Below, in pieces: positions 44,038-53,933 of a stretch of DNA of 64,000 bases (positions are counted from its first letter, which is position 1; every line of letters begins with the position of its first letter). This DNA comes from Paracoccus litorisediminis. GTDB lineage: Bacteria; Pseudomonadota; Alphaproteobacteria; Rhodobacterales; Rhodobacteraceae. Below the pieces are notes generated by a model. The model saw only the letters and a program-made list of their open reading frames with translations. It was not told the DNA's origin and did not search any database. A program made the position numbers and the translations under genes. The stretch covers positions 62,001 to 126,000 of the forward strand of contig NZ_WMIG01000011.1 of NCBI RefSeq assembly GCF_009711205.1, in the 5' to 3' direction.

Positions 44038-44990
44038 CTCCCGGCCATCGCGCCCGAAATGCGGGACGAGATCACCTCGCGCGTCGGGCGCGCACCGGGC
44101 TGGCGCTGCTCCAGCGCGCCCCGCATCGCAGCCAGATGTTCGGGCGTGGTCCCGCAGCAGCCGCCGATGATCCTGACGCCCATGTCGCGCGCCAGCACCG
44201 CAAATTCGGCCATGACCTCGGGCGTGCCGTCATAGATCAGCCCGCCATCCTGAAAGCGAGGAACCCCGGCATTGGGCTTGGCGATCAGAGGGCGTTCCGA
44301 TCCGGCTGCCGAAAAACCGGACATCGCCAGCAGAAGCTCTGCCGGACCCGTGCCGCAATTCGCGCCATAGGCGACAGGAGGATAGGGCAGGCGTTCGACC
44401 AGCGTCGCCAGTTGCGGCGGGCTGACGCCCATGATGCTGCGTCCGCCCGGCTCAAAGCTCATCATGCCGCACCATGGCAGGCCGGTCGTCTGCGCGGCTT
44501 TGGCGGCGGCACGCATTTCTTCAACCGCACTGACGGTTTCGATCCATAGAATGTCGACGCCGCCATCCTTCAGGGCCTCGGCCTGTTCGGTGAACAGGCG
44601 CGTGGCCTCGGCCTCGGTCAGGCGACCGACGGGGGCCATGATCTCGCCGGTCGGGCCGATCGAACCCGCGACGATGACATCGCGGTCGGATTCCACCACC
44701 GCCTCGCGTGCTAAGCGCGCCGCGGCATGGTTGATCGCGGCAACGCGGGTCCCTGCACCCGACAGACGCAAGCGGCTGGCATTGGCGCCGAAGCTGTTGG
44801 TCAGGATCAGATCGGCACCCGCTGCGATCATCTGACGATGCAATTCACGCACCCGCTCGGGATGGGTTTCGCACCACAGATCGGGGGCGTCTCCGGGCTG
44901 AAGGCCCATATTGTAAAGATTGGTTCCGGTCGCGCCATCGGCCAGAAGCCAAGGCCGCGCGCCAAGCAACCGGGACAGGATGTCCGTCAT
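44034..44990 (-). CDS. bmt: Betaine/S-methyl donor:homocysteine methyltransferase
   Basis: The 318-residue protein remakes methionine by methylating homocysteine, probably from glycine betaine. It has the homocysteine S-methyltransferase fold: LLADGATGTNLYNMG at the start, ILTNSFGANASRL, the zinc cysteine in ANCGTGPAELL (near 205) and the zinc pair GGCCGTTPEHL (near 283). Absence of a cobalamin domain separates it from MetH. The ATG at 44990 is preferred; an upstream one adds 12 residues. SAM or S-methylmethionine as donor cannot be excluded. Confidence 0.9.
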   Translation of the reverse strand: MTDILSRLLGARPWLLADGATGTNLYNMGLQPGDAPDLWCETHPERVRELHRQMIAAGADLILTNSFGANASRLRLSGAGTRVAAINHAAARLAREAVVESDRDVIVAGSIGPTGEIMAPVGRLTEAEATRLFTEQAEALKDGGVDILWIETVSAVEEMRAAAKAAQTTGLPWCGMMSFEPGGRSIMGVSPPQLATLVERLPYPPVAYGANCGTGPAELLLAMSGFSAAGSERPLIAKPNAGVPRFQDGGLIYDGTPEVMAEFAVLARDMGVRIIGGCCGTTPEHLAAMRGALEQRQPGARPTREVISSRISGAMAGS

Positions 44991-45060
44991 CTGAATATCC
45001 GTTCTCGCACGGGATGAGCCTAGCACATCCCGCGCGGAAAGGGCTGATTTTTCCGTCGCT

Positions 45061-46080
45061 TCAGCGCGAACGGATCATGCCCATGATTTCCTTGGTCCGC
45101 TCGACGATGGGCTGGGCGATGGCCGCCGCCTGATCCGCGCCACGGCCCATGATGCGGTCGATTTCCGCAGGATCGGCCATGTACTGGGTCATCTTGGCGG
45201 TGATCGGGGCCAGCACCTCGACCGCGACTTCGGCCAAAGCGGGTTTGAAGGCACCAAAGCCCTGACCCTCGAAACGCGCCAGTACCTGATCCGCAGTTTC
45301 ACCCGAAAGTGCGGCATAGATGTTCACGAGGTTGCGGGCCTCGGCGCGGTCCTTCAGGCCTTCCATGTTACCCGGCAGCGGCTCGGCATCGGTGCGGGCC
45401 TTGCGGATCTTCTGCGCGATGGCATCGGCATCGTCGGTCAGGTTGATGCGGGTCGCGTCCGAAGGGTCGGATTTCGACATCTTCTTGGACCCATCGCGCA
45501 GCGACATGACGCGGGTGGCGGTGCCTTCGATCAGCGGATTGGTGATCGGGAAGAAATCGACGCCGTAATCATGGTTGAACTTGGCCGCGATGTCGCGGGT
45601 CAGCTCCAGATGTTGCTTCTGGTCCTCGCCGACCGGCACTTCGGTCGCGTGATAGGCCAGAATGTCCGCCGCCATCAGCGACGGATAGGCCAGCAGCCCA
45701 AGGCTGGAATTTTCCGAGTTCTTGCCCGCCTTGTCCTTGAACTGGGTCATCCGGTACATCCAGCCGACGCGGGCGACGGTGTTGAACAGCCATGCCAGCT
45801 CCGCATGCTGGGCAACCTGGCTTTGGTTGAACAGGATCGAAACTTCGGGATCGACGCCGGATGCCAGAAACGCCGCCGCGACTTCGCGGGTGTTGTGACG
45901 CAGTTTCTCGGGGTCTTGCCAGACGGTGATCGCATGCAGGTCCACGACGCAATAGATCGTCTCGGCGCCCTTGCCCTGATATTCGGCGAAGCGTTTCAGC
46001 GCGCCAAGGTAATTGCCCAGCGTCAGCCCACCCGAGGGCTGGATGCCGGAGAAGATGCGCGGAGCGAAGCTCGTGGTCAT
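45061..46080 (-). CDS. trpS: Tryptophanyl-tRNA synthetase
   Basis: TrpS charges tRNA-Trp. The 339-residue class I synthetase has the HIGH-like [14 protein letters not shown] (residues 14-27) and the KMSKS loop [10 protein letters not shown] (near 200). The start at 46080 has AGG upstream; a longer open frame lies upstream but does not match the family. It lies 86 bases from a divergent rhomboid-like gene; murJ and glnD follow beyond, as in related genomes. Confidence 0.97.
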   Translation of the reverse strand: MTTSFAPRIFSGIQPSGGLTLGNYLGALKRFAEYQGKGAETIYCVVDLHAITVWQDPEKLRHNTREVAAAFLASGVDPEVSILFNQSQVAQHAELAWLFNTVARVGWMYRMTQFKDKAGKNSENSSLGLLAYPSLMAADILAYHATEVPVGEDQKQHLELTRDIAAKFNHDYGVDFFPITNPLIEGTATRVMSLRDGSKKMSKSDPSDATRINLTDDADAIAQKIRKARTDAEPLPGNMEGLKDRAEARNLVNIYAALSGETADQVLARFEGQGFGAFKPALAEVAVEVLAPITAKMTQYMADPAEIDRIMGRGADQAAAIAQPIVERTKEIMGMIRSR

Positions 46081-46166
46081 GGCACTACCTGCTTGGAAAT
46101 TTCCGAAGGCTGGCTTACCCCTTGACCGGTCCGGGCGCAACCGCCCGAGCAAGCATGAGGATGACG

Positions 46167-46880
46167 ATGCGACCCGGTTACGACGAATCCCCGCTGAACC
46201 CTGTTCCCGCCGTGGTCTGGGCACTGGTCCTGCCGATGATCGCCTGCGAGGCGGTGTTCGGACTGGCGCAACTGGGCCTGACCGGGGGCGGCGCGCCGGG
46301 GGCGGGCATCGCCATGCGCCAGATCGCGGTCGAGCGCACTGCCTATATCCCCGAAATGGTGCTGCAACTGTGGCAGATGGGGGTGTTCATGCTGGATCAA
46401 AGCTGGCGCATCCTGACCTATTCCTTTGTCCATCTGTCGCTGATGAGTGCGGTCTTCACGATCGTCTTCTGTTTGGCGCTGGGGAACCTAGTCGCTAATC
46501 AGTTCCGGACATGGGCCGTTCTGGCGCTGTTCTTTGGCTCGGCCATTGGCGGGGCGCTCATCTACACGCTGGTCGCAGGGCTTTTGCCGCAGTTTCGCTT
46601 TCAGCCGCTGATCGGCGGCTATCCGGCGGTCTACGGTCTGGTCGGGGCCTTTACCTTCCTGCTGTGGACGCGGCTGGGGCAGGAAAACGCCAACCGGATG
46701 CGGGCGTTTTCGCTGATCGGCATGCTTCTGGCGTTCCAGCTGGTCTTTGGCATCATCTTTCAGGATGGCAACAAGACCTGGATCGCCGAGGTCGCGGGCT
46801 TTGCGACAGGCTTCCTGATGTCCTTCGTGCTGATCCCGGGCGGGGTCGCCCGGGTCATGCGCCAGATCCGTCAGCGCTGA
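46167..46880 (+). CDS. Rhomboid-fold membrane protein lacking catalytic residues
   Basis: The 237-residue protein has six to seven transmembrane helices and the rhomboid layout: [12 protein letters not shown] (residues 83-94), [13 protein letters not shown] (150-162) where proteases have GxSG, and [12 protein letters not shown] (205-216) where the catalytic histidine would be at E208. The serine and histidine are therefore absent, making it a likely pseudoprotease (iRhom/derlin-like) that may bind or hold membrane clients. Start: ATG at 46167 with GAGG six bases before; ATGs at 46161 and 46155 are also open. Its end overlaps murJ by ten bases. Confidence 0.85.
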   Translation: MRPGYDESPLNPVPAVVWALVLPMIACEAVFGLAQLGLTGGGAPGAGIAMRQIAVERTAYIPEMVLQLWQMGVFMLDQSWRILTYSFVHLSLMSAVFTIVFCLALGNLVANQFRTWAVLALFFGSAIGGALIYTLVAGLLPQFRFQPLIGGYPAVYGLVGAFTFLLWTRLGQENANRMRAFSLIGMLLAFQLVFGIIFQDGNKTWIAEVAGFATGFLMSFVLIPGGVARVMRQIRQR

Positions 46881-48415
46881 CGGCGAAAGCCTGCCTTCAG
46901 GTCCGAAGGACGGAAGGCCCCCAGCAGGATCGCGGCGATACCATAAGCCGCGACACCTGCGCCAACCAACGCCAGCAGTGCCAGATAGCGCGTGCCGGGT
47001 TGGTACAGCGTGTCACCAAGTGCCGAGAGCGTCGCCCAGATCGCCACGCCCATCACTGCCGACGCGCCGATGATGCGGGGCAGACGGTGCTTGAGCCGCT
47101 CGTCCAGTTCGGCGGCCTCGCCATAGGCGCGGGTGCCACGCCATAGCTGTGCGGCCATGGTCCAACCGGCGATGGTCGTGCCCCAGGCGGCGGCGGAAAA
47201 GCCGATGAAGGGCGCAAGGCCAAGCGCGATCACCGCATTGACCACCATCGACCAGATCGCAAAGCGGAACGGGCTGCGGGTGTCCTCGCGCGCGAAATAC
47301 AGCGGTTGCAGCACCTTTTGCAGCACGAAGGCAGGCAGGCCAAGGCCGTAGATCGCCAATGCCAACGCGGTCGGGCCGACATCGGCCTCAAGGAAGGCGC
47401 CGCGTTTGAACAGGACCGAGATCAGCGGATAGGCCGCCATCACCAGCGCCACGGCTGCGGGCACGGTCAGGAACAGCGCGAATTCCGCGGCGCGGTTATA
47501 GGCATGCCGCCCACCGCCCGTATCGCCCGCCTTCAGCCGCCGCGAAATGTCGGGCAGCAGCACGATGCCGATGGCGATGCCGACGACGCCAAGCGGCAAT
47601 TGATACAGCCGGTCGGCATTGGTCAGCCACGCGATTGCCCCGTCATAGAATGACCCCACCTGACGTCCGACCAGCAGGTTGATCTGGACGACCCCTCCGG
47701 CCAGCACGGCAGGGGCGGCAACTGTCAACAGGCGACGCATGTCGGGCGAGAGCCTTGGGCGGCGCAGGCGCAGCGGAAAGCCCATACGCTTGGCTGCCCA
47801 CCAGACGCAGTACAGCTGAGCAATGCCCGAAACCGGCGTGGACCAGGCCATGGCTTTGCCCATGTCCCAGCCGTTCCAGTCGGCCAGCAGCATCGCCGCG
47901 ATCAGGATGAAGTTCATCAGCACCGGCGCGGCAGCGGCGGCAATGAAGCGCCCGCCCGCGTTCAGCAGCCCCGACAGCAGCGCCGTCAGCGAGATGAACA
48001 GGATATAAGGAAAGCAGATCCGGCCATAGACGACCGCCAGATCGAAACGCTCATCGCCCTTGAAGCCTGCCGCCATCGCCAGCACCAGCCACGGCATCGC
48101 CAGATGCGCGATGACCGAGACGACCAGCACGACGCTGAACAGGCCGGAAAACGCCTCTTCGGCAAAGCCGCGCGGGTTGTCGCCGGCTTCCAGCCGTTTC
48201 GCGAACATCGGCACGAAGGCCGTATTGAAGGCCCCTTCGGCAAAGAAGCGGCGGAACATGTTGGGCAGGGTGAAGGCCACCAGATAGGCCTGCGCCACCG
48301 GCCCCGTGCCCAGATAGGCGGCGATCATCACGTCGCGGACAAAGCCCACCACGCGGCTTGCCAATGTCCATGCCCCGACCGAAAGAAAGCCGCGGATTAG
48401 TCTGATCGGTTGCAT
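46871..48415 (-). CDS. murJ: Lipid II flippase MurJ
   Basis: MurJ flips lipid II across the inner membrane for peptidoglycan synthesis. The 514-residue protein has about 14 helices of the MATE-like MVF family, with LASRVVGFVRDVMIAAYLG (residues 18-36), the conserved RRFFAEGAFNTAFVPMF and charged residues in the first helices needed for transport. It sits next to glnD with a 24-base gap, the common order in Rhodobacterales. The frame is intact. Confidence 0.96.
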   Translation of the reverse strand: MQPIRLIRGFLSVGAWTLASRVVGFVRDVMIAAYLGTGPVAQAYLVAFTLPNMFRRFFAEGAFNTAFVPMFAKRLEAGDNPRGFAEEAFSGLFSVVLVVSVIAHLAMPWLVLAMAAGFKGDERFDLAVVYGRICFPYILFISLTALLSGLLNAGGRFIAAAAAPVLMNFILIAAMLLADWNGWDMGKAMAWSTPVSGIAQLYCVWWAAKRMGFPLRLRRPRLSPDMRRLLTVAAPAVLAGGVVQINLLVGRQVGSFYDGAIAWLTNADRLYQLPLGVVGIAIGIVLLPDISRRLKAGDTGGGRHAYNRAAEFALFLTVPAAVALVMAAYPLISVLFKRGAFLEADVGPTALALAIYGLGLPAFVLQKVLQPLYFAREDTRSPFRFAIWSMVVNAVIALGLAPFIGFSAAAWGTTIAGWTMAAQLWRGTRAYGEAAELDERLKHRLPRIIGASAVMGVAIWATLSALGDTLYQPGTRYLALLALVGAGVAAYGIAAILLGAFRPSDLKAGFRRQR

Positions 48416-48439
48416 TTGTTCTTTCCGTGATCCCGGAAC

Positions 48440-51250
48440 CTAGAACGAGCCGCCAAGGCTTCGTTCCGCCTTTTCGGCGCGCTCGGTTCCGTCCTTGATC
48501 GCCTGTTGTAGTTTCTTGCTGAGCGACTCGCGCTTTTGCGGCTGGTGCAGCTTTAGCCCGAACATGTCCTTGACGTAGAACGTGTCCACCACCTGCGCCC
48601 CAAAGGTCGCGATCACCGCGCTGGCAATCTGGATGTGGTTTTCCGCCAAGGTCCGGGTCAGGTCGTAAAGCAGACCGGGCCGGTCGCGGGTATCGACCTC
48701 GATCACCGTGTAGACGTCCGACGCCTCGTTGTCGAAGGTGATATGGGTCGGGAAGCGGAAGGCGCTGTCGCGTTTCTTGGGCTTGTCGCGCCCGGCCAAG
48801 ACTTCGCGAGGGACCACCTCGCCGGCAAGCGTCCGCTCGATCATCTTGCGCAGGCGCGGCAGCCGATCCGAGGCATAGGGGTGTCCGTCGCTGTCCTGCA
48901 TCCAGAACACCGCCGTCGCGAAGCCGTCCTTGGTCGTATAGGTCCGTGCATCGACGATATTCGCGCCGACCAGCGCGATCGCCCCTGCAAGGCGCGAGAA
49001 GATCCCCGGATGGTCGGCCAGAACAAAGGCCGCGCGGGTCGCGTCACGGTCGATATCGGGATGCAGGTCGATGCGGATTTCGTCATCGCCCAGACCGCGC
49101 AGCAGGTCGGCAAAGATATACTGCGTCTCGGTCGGAAGGCTGGGCCAGTAGTTTTCGTAATGCCGACCCAACTCGCCCTTGATCTCGCGCGGCTCCCAGT
49201 CGCGGGCGGTCAGCAGATGCCGCAGCGAGCGTTTCGCCTCGCCGATGCGACGGTCGCGGTTCAGTTCCTCAAGGCCGTTCTTCAGCGCCCTTTCGGTTTC
49301 GGCATGCAGCTTGCGCAGTAGCACGGCCTTCCAGTTGTTCCAGGTGCCGGGACCGACGCCGCGAATATCGCAGACGGTCAGCACGGTCAGCAGGTCCAGC
49401 CGGGTTCGCGTTTTGACCAGCTTGGCAAAGTCGCGCAGCGTCCGCGGGTCGGAAATGTCGCGCTTCTGCGCCACGTCCGACATCAGCAGGTGGTTGCGGA
49501 TCAGCCATTCGATGGTCTCGGTCTCATCGGGTTCCAGCCCGAAGCGGGTGCAGACCCGCCGCGCCAGCCTTGCCCCAAGGATCGAGTGATCCTCGGTCCG
49601 GCCCTTGCCGATGTCATGCAGGAAGACCGCCAGATAGATCACCCGGCGGTTGGGCTTGGCCGACATGATCTTGCTGACCGTGGGCAGATCCGCGATTTCC
49701 TCGCCGCGTTCGATCGCCGACAGGGCGGCGACGCATTGGATCAGATGCTCGTCCACCGTGTAATGGTGATAGACGTTGAACTGCATCATCGCCACGACCG
49801 GGGCGAATTCCGGGATGAAGGCGGCCAGCACCCCCAACTCGTTCATCCGCCGCAGCGAGCGTTCCGGGTTGCCGTGCTTCAGCAGCAGGTCAAGAAAGAT
49901 GCGCACCGCCTCGGGGTCCTGGCGCACATGGTCGTCGATCAGGTTCAGGTTGGCCGCGACCGCGCGCATGGCGTCGGGATGCAGCAGCACGCCGGTGCGC
50001 AGCGCTTCCTCGAATAGCCGCAGGATATTCAGCGGATCGGCCAGGAACTGCTTTTCATTGGCATAGTTCAACCGGCCGCGATCCATCACGAAGCCCGGCT
50101 TGAAGCGTTTGCGGCGGTTGAAGAAACCATTGAGCAGCGGCGCCTTGTACAGGTGCCGTGCCTCAAGCGCGACAAGGAAGACGCGGGTCAGTTCGCCCAC
50201 GCGGGTGGCATGGGTGAAATATTCCTGCATGAAGATCTCGACCGCGCGGCGTCCGCCCTGATCGCGATAGCCCATGGCCTTGGCGACCTCGACCTGCATG
50301 TCGAAGGTCAGTTGGTCACTGGGCCGACCCGCGATCAGATGCAGGTGGCAGCGCACCGCCCACAAGAAATCCTCGGCCTGCCAGAAGGTCAGGTGTTCCT
50401 CACGCGTGAAGAAGCCCAGATCGACCAGCTCGACCGCACGGTCGACGCGGTGGATGTATTTCGCGATCCAATAGAGCGTTTGCAGGTCGCGCAAGCCGCC
50501 CTTGCCCTCTTTGACATTGGGCTCAAGCACATAGCGTTGCCCGCCCTGACGGCGGTGGCGTTCCGAGCGTTCGGCCAGCTTTGCCTCGATGAATTCGGGG
50601 ACGGTATTGTCGAAAAGCTCGGCCCACAGCCGGTCGCGCAGGGTTTCGGCAGTGGTGGCGTAGCCGCAGACCAGCCGGTGCTCCAGCAGACTGGTGCGGA
50701 TGGTAATGTCGCCCGCGCCCAGCCGCAGGCAATCGTCGATCGAGCGGGTGGATTGCCCGATCTTCAGCTTCAGGTCCCACAGCATGTAAAGCATGGATTC
50801 GACCACGCTTTCCGACCATGCGCTGACCTTCCACGGGGTCAGGAACAGCAGATCCACATCGGATTGCGGCGCCATCTCGGCCCGGCCATAGCCGCCGATG
50901 GCCAGTACGGCCAGACGCTCGGCATCGGTGGGATTGGTCTGCGGGTGCAGGATCGTCGTCGCGACATGATGGATCGCAACCACCGTCGCATCGGTCAGGC
51001 TGGCAATGGCGCGCACTGTTTCCCGCGCGGCGCGGGGATGGGACTGAAAGCCCACGACAATATCGGCCAGCGCACTGGCCCGCGCCTGCGACAGGATCGC
51101 GACAGTTCTGGCGCGGATCTCGCGCGGGCCATCAAGGTCCTGCAACTGTGTTGTCAGATAGGGCAGAAAGATTTCGGGCGAGAACAGCGAATGTGCTCCG
51201 GGCAGGGCCGGAGCACTTTGCGGCAGTTTTTCGGCGCTGGCGTCGTTCAA
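48440..51250 (-). CDS. glnD: [Protein-PII] uridylyltransferase/uridylyl-removing enzyme
   Basis: GlnD senses glutamine and modifies PII to set nitrogen status. The 936-residue protein has the nucleotidyltransferase motif GGYGRAEMAPQSDVDLL (near residue 105), a metal-dependent HD phosphohydrolase domain (VFLHDIGKGRTEDHS near 520) and two C-terminal ACT domains (VLADHPGIFSRLAGAIALV; DTRDRPGLLYDLTRTLAE). The start codon is TTG two bases after the lpoA-like stop; there is no in-frame ATG early enough. Length fits the family. Confidence 0.95.
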   Translation of the reverse strand: MNDASAEKLPQSAPALPGAHSLFSPEIFLPYLTTQLQDLDGPREIRARTVAILSQARASALADIVVGFQSHPRAARETVRAIASLTDATVVAIHHVATTILHPQTNPTDAERLAVLAIGGYGRAEMAPQSDVDLLFLTPWKVSAWSESVVESMLYMLWDLKLKIGQSTRSIDDCLRLGAGDITIRTSLLEHRLVCGYATTAETLRDRLWAELFDNTVPEFIEAKLAERSERHRRQGGQRYVLEPNVKEGKGGLRDLQTLYWIAKYIHRVDRAVELVDLGFFTREEHLTFWQAEDFLWAVRCHLHLIAGRPSDQLTFDMQVEVAKAMGYRDQGGRRAVEIFMQEYFTHATRVGELTRVFLVALEARHLYKAPLLNGFFNRRKRFKPGFVMDRGRLNYANEKQFLADPLNILRLFEEALRTGVLLHPDAMRAVAANLNLIDDHVRQDPEAVRIFLDLLLKHGNPERSLRRMNELGVLAAFIPEFAPVVAMMQFNVYHHYTVDEHLIQCVAALSAIERGEEIADLPTVSKIMSAKPNRRVIYLAVFLHDIGKGRTEDHSILGARLARRVCTRFGLEPDETETIEWLIRNHLLMSDVAQKRDISDPRTLRDFAKLVKTRTRLDLLTVLTVCDIRGVGPGTWNNWKAVLLRKLHAETERALKNGLEELNRDRRIGEAKRSLRHLLTARDWEPREIKGELGRHYENYWPSLPTETQYIFADLLRGLGDDEIRIDLHPDIDRDATRAAFVLADHPGIFSRLAGAIALVGANIVDARTYTTKDGFATAVFWMQDSDGHPYASDRLPRLRKMIERTLAGEVVPREVLAGRDKPKKRDSAFRFPTHITFDNEASDVYTVIEVDTRDRPGLLYDLTRTLAENHIQIASAVIATFGAQVVDTFYVKDMFGLKLHQPQKRESLSKKLQQAIKDGTERAEKAERSLGGSF

Positions 51251-51252
51251 GT

Positions 51253-52452
51253 TCAGAACCCGATCCCACCAAAGCTGCTGGGCGCGGCGTCAAGGACCTC
51301 GACCCGGCCATTACGGACCGTGGCCACCGACAGCGCGCGTTCGTTGGTGCCGTCGCGGCGCAGACGGAAGGCACCGGTGATGCCCTGGAAGCCCGAGTTC
51401 TGGGTCAGCCCGGCGGTGGTCAGCGCATTGCGCTTGCCTGCGCGGGCAAGGGCCGCGATGGCGGCAACGCCGTCATAGCCCAGCGAGCCCAGTTCATGCG
51501 GTGCCTCGCCATAGGCGGCGCGGTAGCGCTGGTCGAACTGGCCCTTCAGACGGTGATCGGGCAGGGCGAACCAGCCACCCTGAACGCCCCGCAGCGACAG
51601 GCGCGAGGCAGGCTGATCCCAGCGGGTCAGGCCCATCATCTGCACCGAGGCCGAGGTAATGCCCGCATCGGCCAGCCGGTCGGTCAGATAGGGCAGAACC
51701 GCACCTTGGTTCGCGGTCAGGAAGACAGCGTCGACATTGCCGGATTCGGCGGCCTGACGGATGTTCGGCACGACCTGATCGATGCTTTCCTGCGACAGCG
51801 CATGCGTGGCGACGCCTGCGACCGTGCCGCGGTTGCGCTGGATCGCCGCCTGAATGGCCCGCGAGCCGACCTGACCTGCGGCGTCATCCTCGGCCACGAC
51901 CAGAATGCGGCGCTTGCCGTTCCGCACCGCGAATTTTGCCAGCCGGTCGGCGGTATTGGCGAATGTGGTGCCCAGAACAAAGACATTGCCCCCGGCGATG
52001 TCCGAATTGTTCGAGAAGGACAGGACGTTGATGCCGCGCGGGGCCATGGCCAGACCCACCGCATTGGCGCTGTCGGCGAAAAGCGGGCCAAGGATGATCT
52101 TGGCACCCTCATCCGCGGCCTTGTTGGCCATGGCGACGGCGGTTCCGGGGTCGCCGCCCGAGTTGTAGACGCGCAGATCGATCGTCGCGCCCTGCGCATC
52201 GGCGGCTGCCATCTTGGCCGAATTGGTCAGCGAGCGCGCCAGCCAGTCCAGATCCGCGCCGCCGCCGCTGGGCACCAGCAAGGCGACCGGAACGGGCTGA
52301 GAGGGATCGATGGTCGGGCCGGTCGACGGGCCGGAGCGGGCGGTCTCGATCGGTTCGCAGGCGGCAAGGAATACGGCCGAGGCGATGGCGGCGAGACGGG
52401 CGAGCGGACTGCGCAGGCTGAAGCTGCCGCGGCTCGTGGACGTGACGGTCAT
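51253..52452 (-). CDS. LpoA-like penicillin-binding protein activator lipoprotein
   Basis: The 399-residue outer-membrane lipoprotein has a signal peptide ending in lipobox FLAAC (C32 lipidated) and a type I periplasmic binding fold (VALLVPSGGGADLDWLARSL; GKRRILVVAEDDAAGQVGS). It corresponds to LpoA (YraM), which activates peptidoglycan synthases from outside. Its divergent neighbour is rsmI followed by yraN, the same cluster as in E. coli, and the stop is two bases from the glnD start. It lacks the TPR N-terminal domain of E. coli LpoA, so activity on a PBP is inferred. Confidence 0.87.
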   Translation of the reverse strand: MTVTSTSRGSFSLRSPLARLAAIASAVFLAACEPIETARSGPSTGPTIDPSQPVPVALLVPSGGGADLDWLARSLTNSAKMAAADAQGATIDLRVYNSGGDPGTAVAMANKAADEGAKIILGPLFADSANAVGLAMAPRGINVLSFSNNSDIAGGNVFVLGTTFANTADRLAKFAVRNGKRRILVVAEDDAAGQVGSRAIQAAIQRNRGTVAGVATHALSQESIDQVVPNIRQAAESGNVDAVFLTANQGAVLPYLTDRLADAGITSASVQMMGLTRWDQPASRLSLRGVQGGWFALPDHRLKGQFDQRYRAAYGEAPHELGSLGYDGVAAIAALARAGKRNALTTAGLTQNSGFQGITGAFRLRRDGTNERALSVATVRNGRVEVLDAAPSSFGGIGF

Positions 52453-52531
52453 GGCATGATTCCCTGTTCTGCGGGCTGGGGGTCTTAACCTGCACAGGTT
52501 ATTGTCATATCGGGAAGTTGGCAACGTGCCG

Positions 52532-52546
52532 GAACACCGGCAGAAC
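52532..52546. promoter_or_regulatory. GAAC-N7-GAAC motif before rsmI (possible LexA half-site pair)
   Basis: GAAC (52532-52535), seven bases ACCGGCA, GAAC (52543-52546) match the reverse of the LexA consensus 20 bases before the rsmI start. The spacer is GC-rich and about two chance matches are expected in a window of this size, so the site is weakly supported. Confidence 0.25.
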
Positions 52547-52565
52547 CAATCGGAAAGGGTTGACC

Positions 52566-53477
52566 ATGAACGAGAACGGGCAGGGGGCCGGGACTCCGGC
52601 ACGCGCGATTTCACTGACCGTATCCGACCGGGCACCCGAGCCGGGACTGCATCTGGTCGCCACACCCATCGGATCGGCCCGCGATATCACGTTGCGGGCG
52701 CTGGACGTGCTGAACACGGCCGATGTTCTGGCGGCCGAGGACACGCGAAACCTGCGTCATTTGCTGGATATCCACGGCATCCAGCTGCGCGGCCGACGGA
52801 TGATCGCCTATCACGACCACAATGCCGACCGCGCGCGGCCCGCGATCCTGCAGGCGCTCGAAAACGGGTTGTCGGTGGCTTATTCGTCTGACGCGGGCAC
52901 GCCTTTGGTGGCCGATCCGGGCTACCGTCTGGCCCGCGACGTGGCCGAGGCGGGATATACCGTCCGCGCGCTGCCCGGCCCTTCGGCGGCTTTGGCCGCG
53001 CTTTCGGTGTCGGGTCTGCCCAGCGACCGTTTTCTGTTTGTGGGCTTTCCCCCGGCGACTGCCGCCGCCCGCCGGAAATGGATCGAAAGCTGGGCCGGGA
53101 TCGAGGCCACGGTCATCACCTTTGAAAGCCCGAGGCGCGTTAAGCAGTTGTTGGAGAATATGTGCGAGATTGAGGCGAATCGGGCCACGGTGATCTGCCG
53201 GGAGCTGACCAAGAAATTCGAGGAAGTCATGCGCGGAACCGCCGCGGAACTGCTGGAACGCATCCCCGACGAGGGGTTGAAAGGCGAGGTCGTGGTGCTG
53301 TTCGGGCATCCCGAAATCAAGGTCGCGACCGAATCCGACCTGCGCGCCGCCCTGTCTGCGCTGCTGGATGACATGCCGGTCAAGGAAGCCGCGGGACAGG
53401 TCGCAGCGCGTTTCGGGCAACCCCGCCGCGAGGTCTATGCACTGGCGTTGGAGTTGAAGAGAGAGCGCGATGGCTAA
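52566..53477 (+). CDS. rsmI: 16S rRNA (cytidine(1402)-2'-O)-methyltransferase
   Basis: RsmI methylates C1402 of 16S rRNA in the decoding centre. The 303-residue protein has the tetrapyrrole methylase fold: LVATPIGSARDITLRALDVL (near residues 27-46), EDTRNLRHLL, YSSDAGTPLVADPGY (SAM-binding loop) and the C-terminal HTH segment LPVKEAAGQVAARFG. Divergent from the LpoA-like gene and overlapping yraN by eight bases, as in many proteobacteria. AAAGGG precedes the ATG. Confidence 0.95.
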   Translation: MNENGQGAGTPARAISLTVSDRAPEPGLHLVATPIGSARDITLRALDVLNTADVLAAEDTRNLRHLLDIHGIQLRGRRMIAYHDHNADRARPAILQALENGLSVAYSSDAGTPLVADPGYRLARDVAEAGYTVRALPGPSAALAALSVSGLPSDRFLFVGFPPATAAARRKWIESWAGIEATVITFESPRRVKQLLENMCEIEANRATVICRELTKKFEEVMRGTAAELLERIPDEGLKGEVVVLFGHPEIKVATESDLRAALSALLDDMPVKEAAGQVAARFGQPRREVYALALELKRERDG

Positions 53478-53865
53478 GACGGGCGTCAACGTCCCGCAAT
53501 CGCGGCGGGCCAAGGGCGAAACCGCCTATGCGTCAGGCCGGATGGGCGAGGATTCCGTCTGCCGGGACTATCTGAGCCGGGGATATGCGCTGATCGAAAC
53601 CCGCTGGCGCGGCCCTTCGGGAGAGATCGACCTGATCCTGCGCCGCGACGATGAATTCGTCTTTGTCGAGGTCAAGGCCGCCGCTGCCCATGCGGCGGCA
53701 GCCCAACGCATCGATCACCGCCAGATCGACAGGATTTGCCGGGCCGCGTTGGAGTTCTGTGCGGGACTGGCCTCGGGTATGCAAACGCCGATGCGTTTCG
53801 ATGCGGCGCTGGTCGATCAGGTCGGGCGTGTCGAGATCATCGAGAACGCATTCGCGATGGACTAA
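53470..53865 (+). CDS. YraN family (UPF0102) nuclease-fold protein
   Basis: The 131-residue protein has a restriction endonuclease-like core: [10 protein letters not shown], the acidic pair [26 protein letters not shown] with E and D/ExK catalytic arrangement (near 45-66). The family is predicted to be Holliday junction resolvase-like and is conserved beside rsmI, but no activity is proved. It overlaps rsmI and lies 68 bases before gshB. Confidence 0.9.
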   Translation: MAKTGVNVPQSRRAKGETAYASGRMGEDSVCRDYLSRGYALIETRWRGPSGEIDLILRRDDEFVFVEVKAAAAHAAAAQRIDHRQIDRICRAALEFCAGLASGMQTPMRFDAALVDQVGRVEIIENAFAMD

Positions 53866-53933
53866 GGGCGGGCGCTTGCAAAGCGGACGCGGTCAGGCGA
53901 AAACTCCGGCTGAACTGTGCCGGAGCTGATTGC

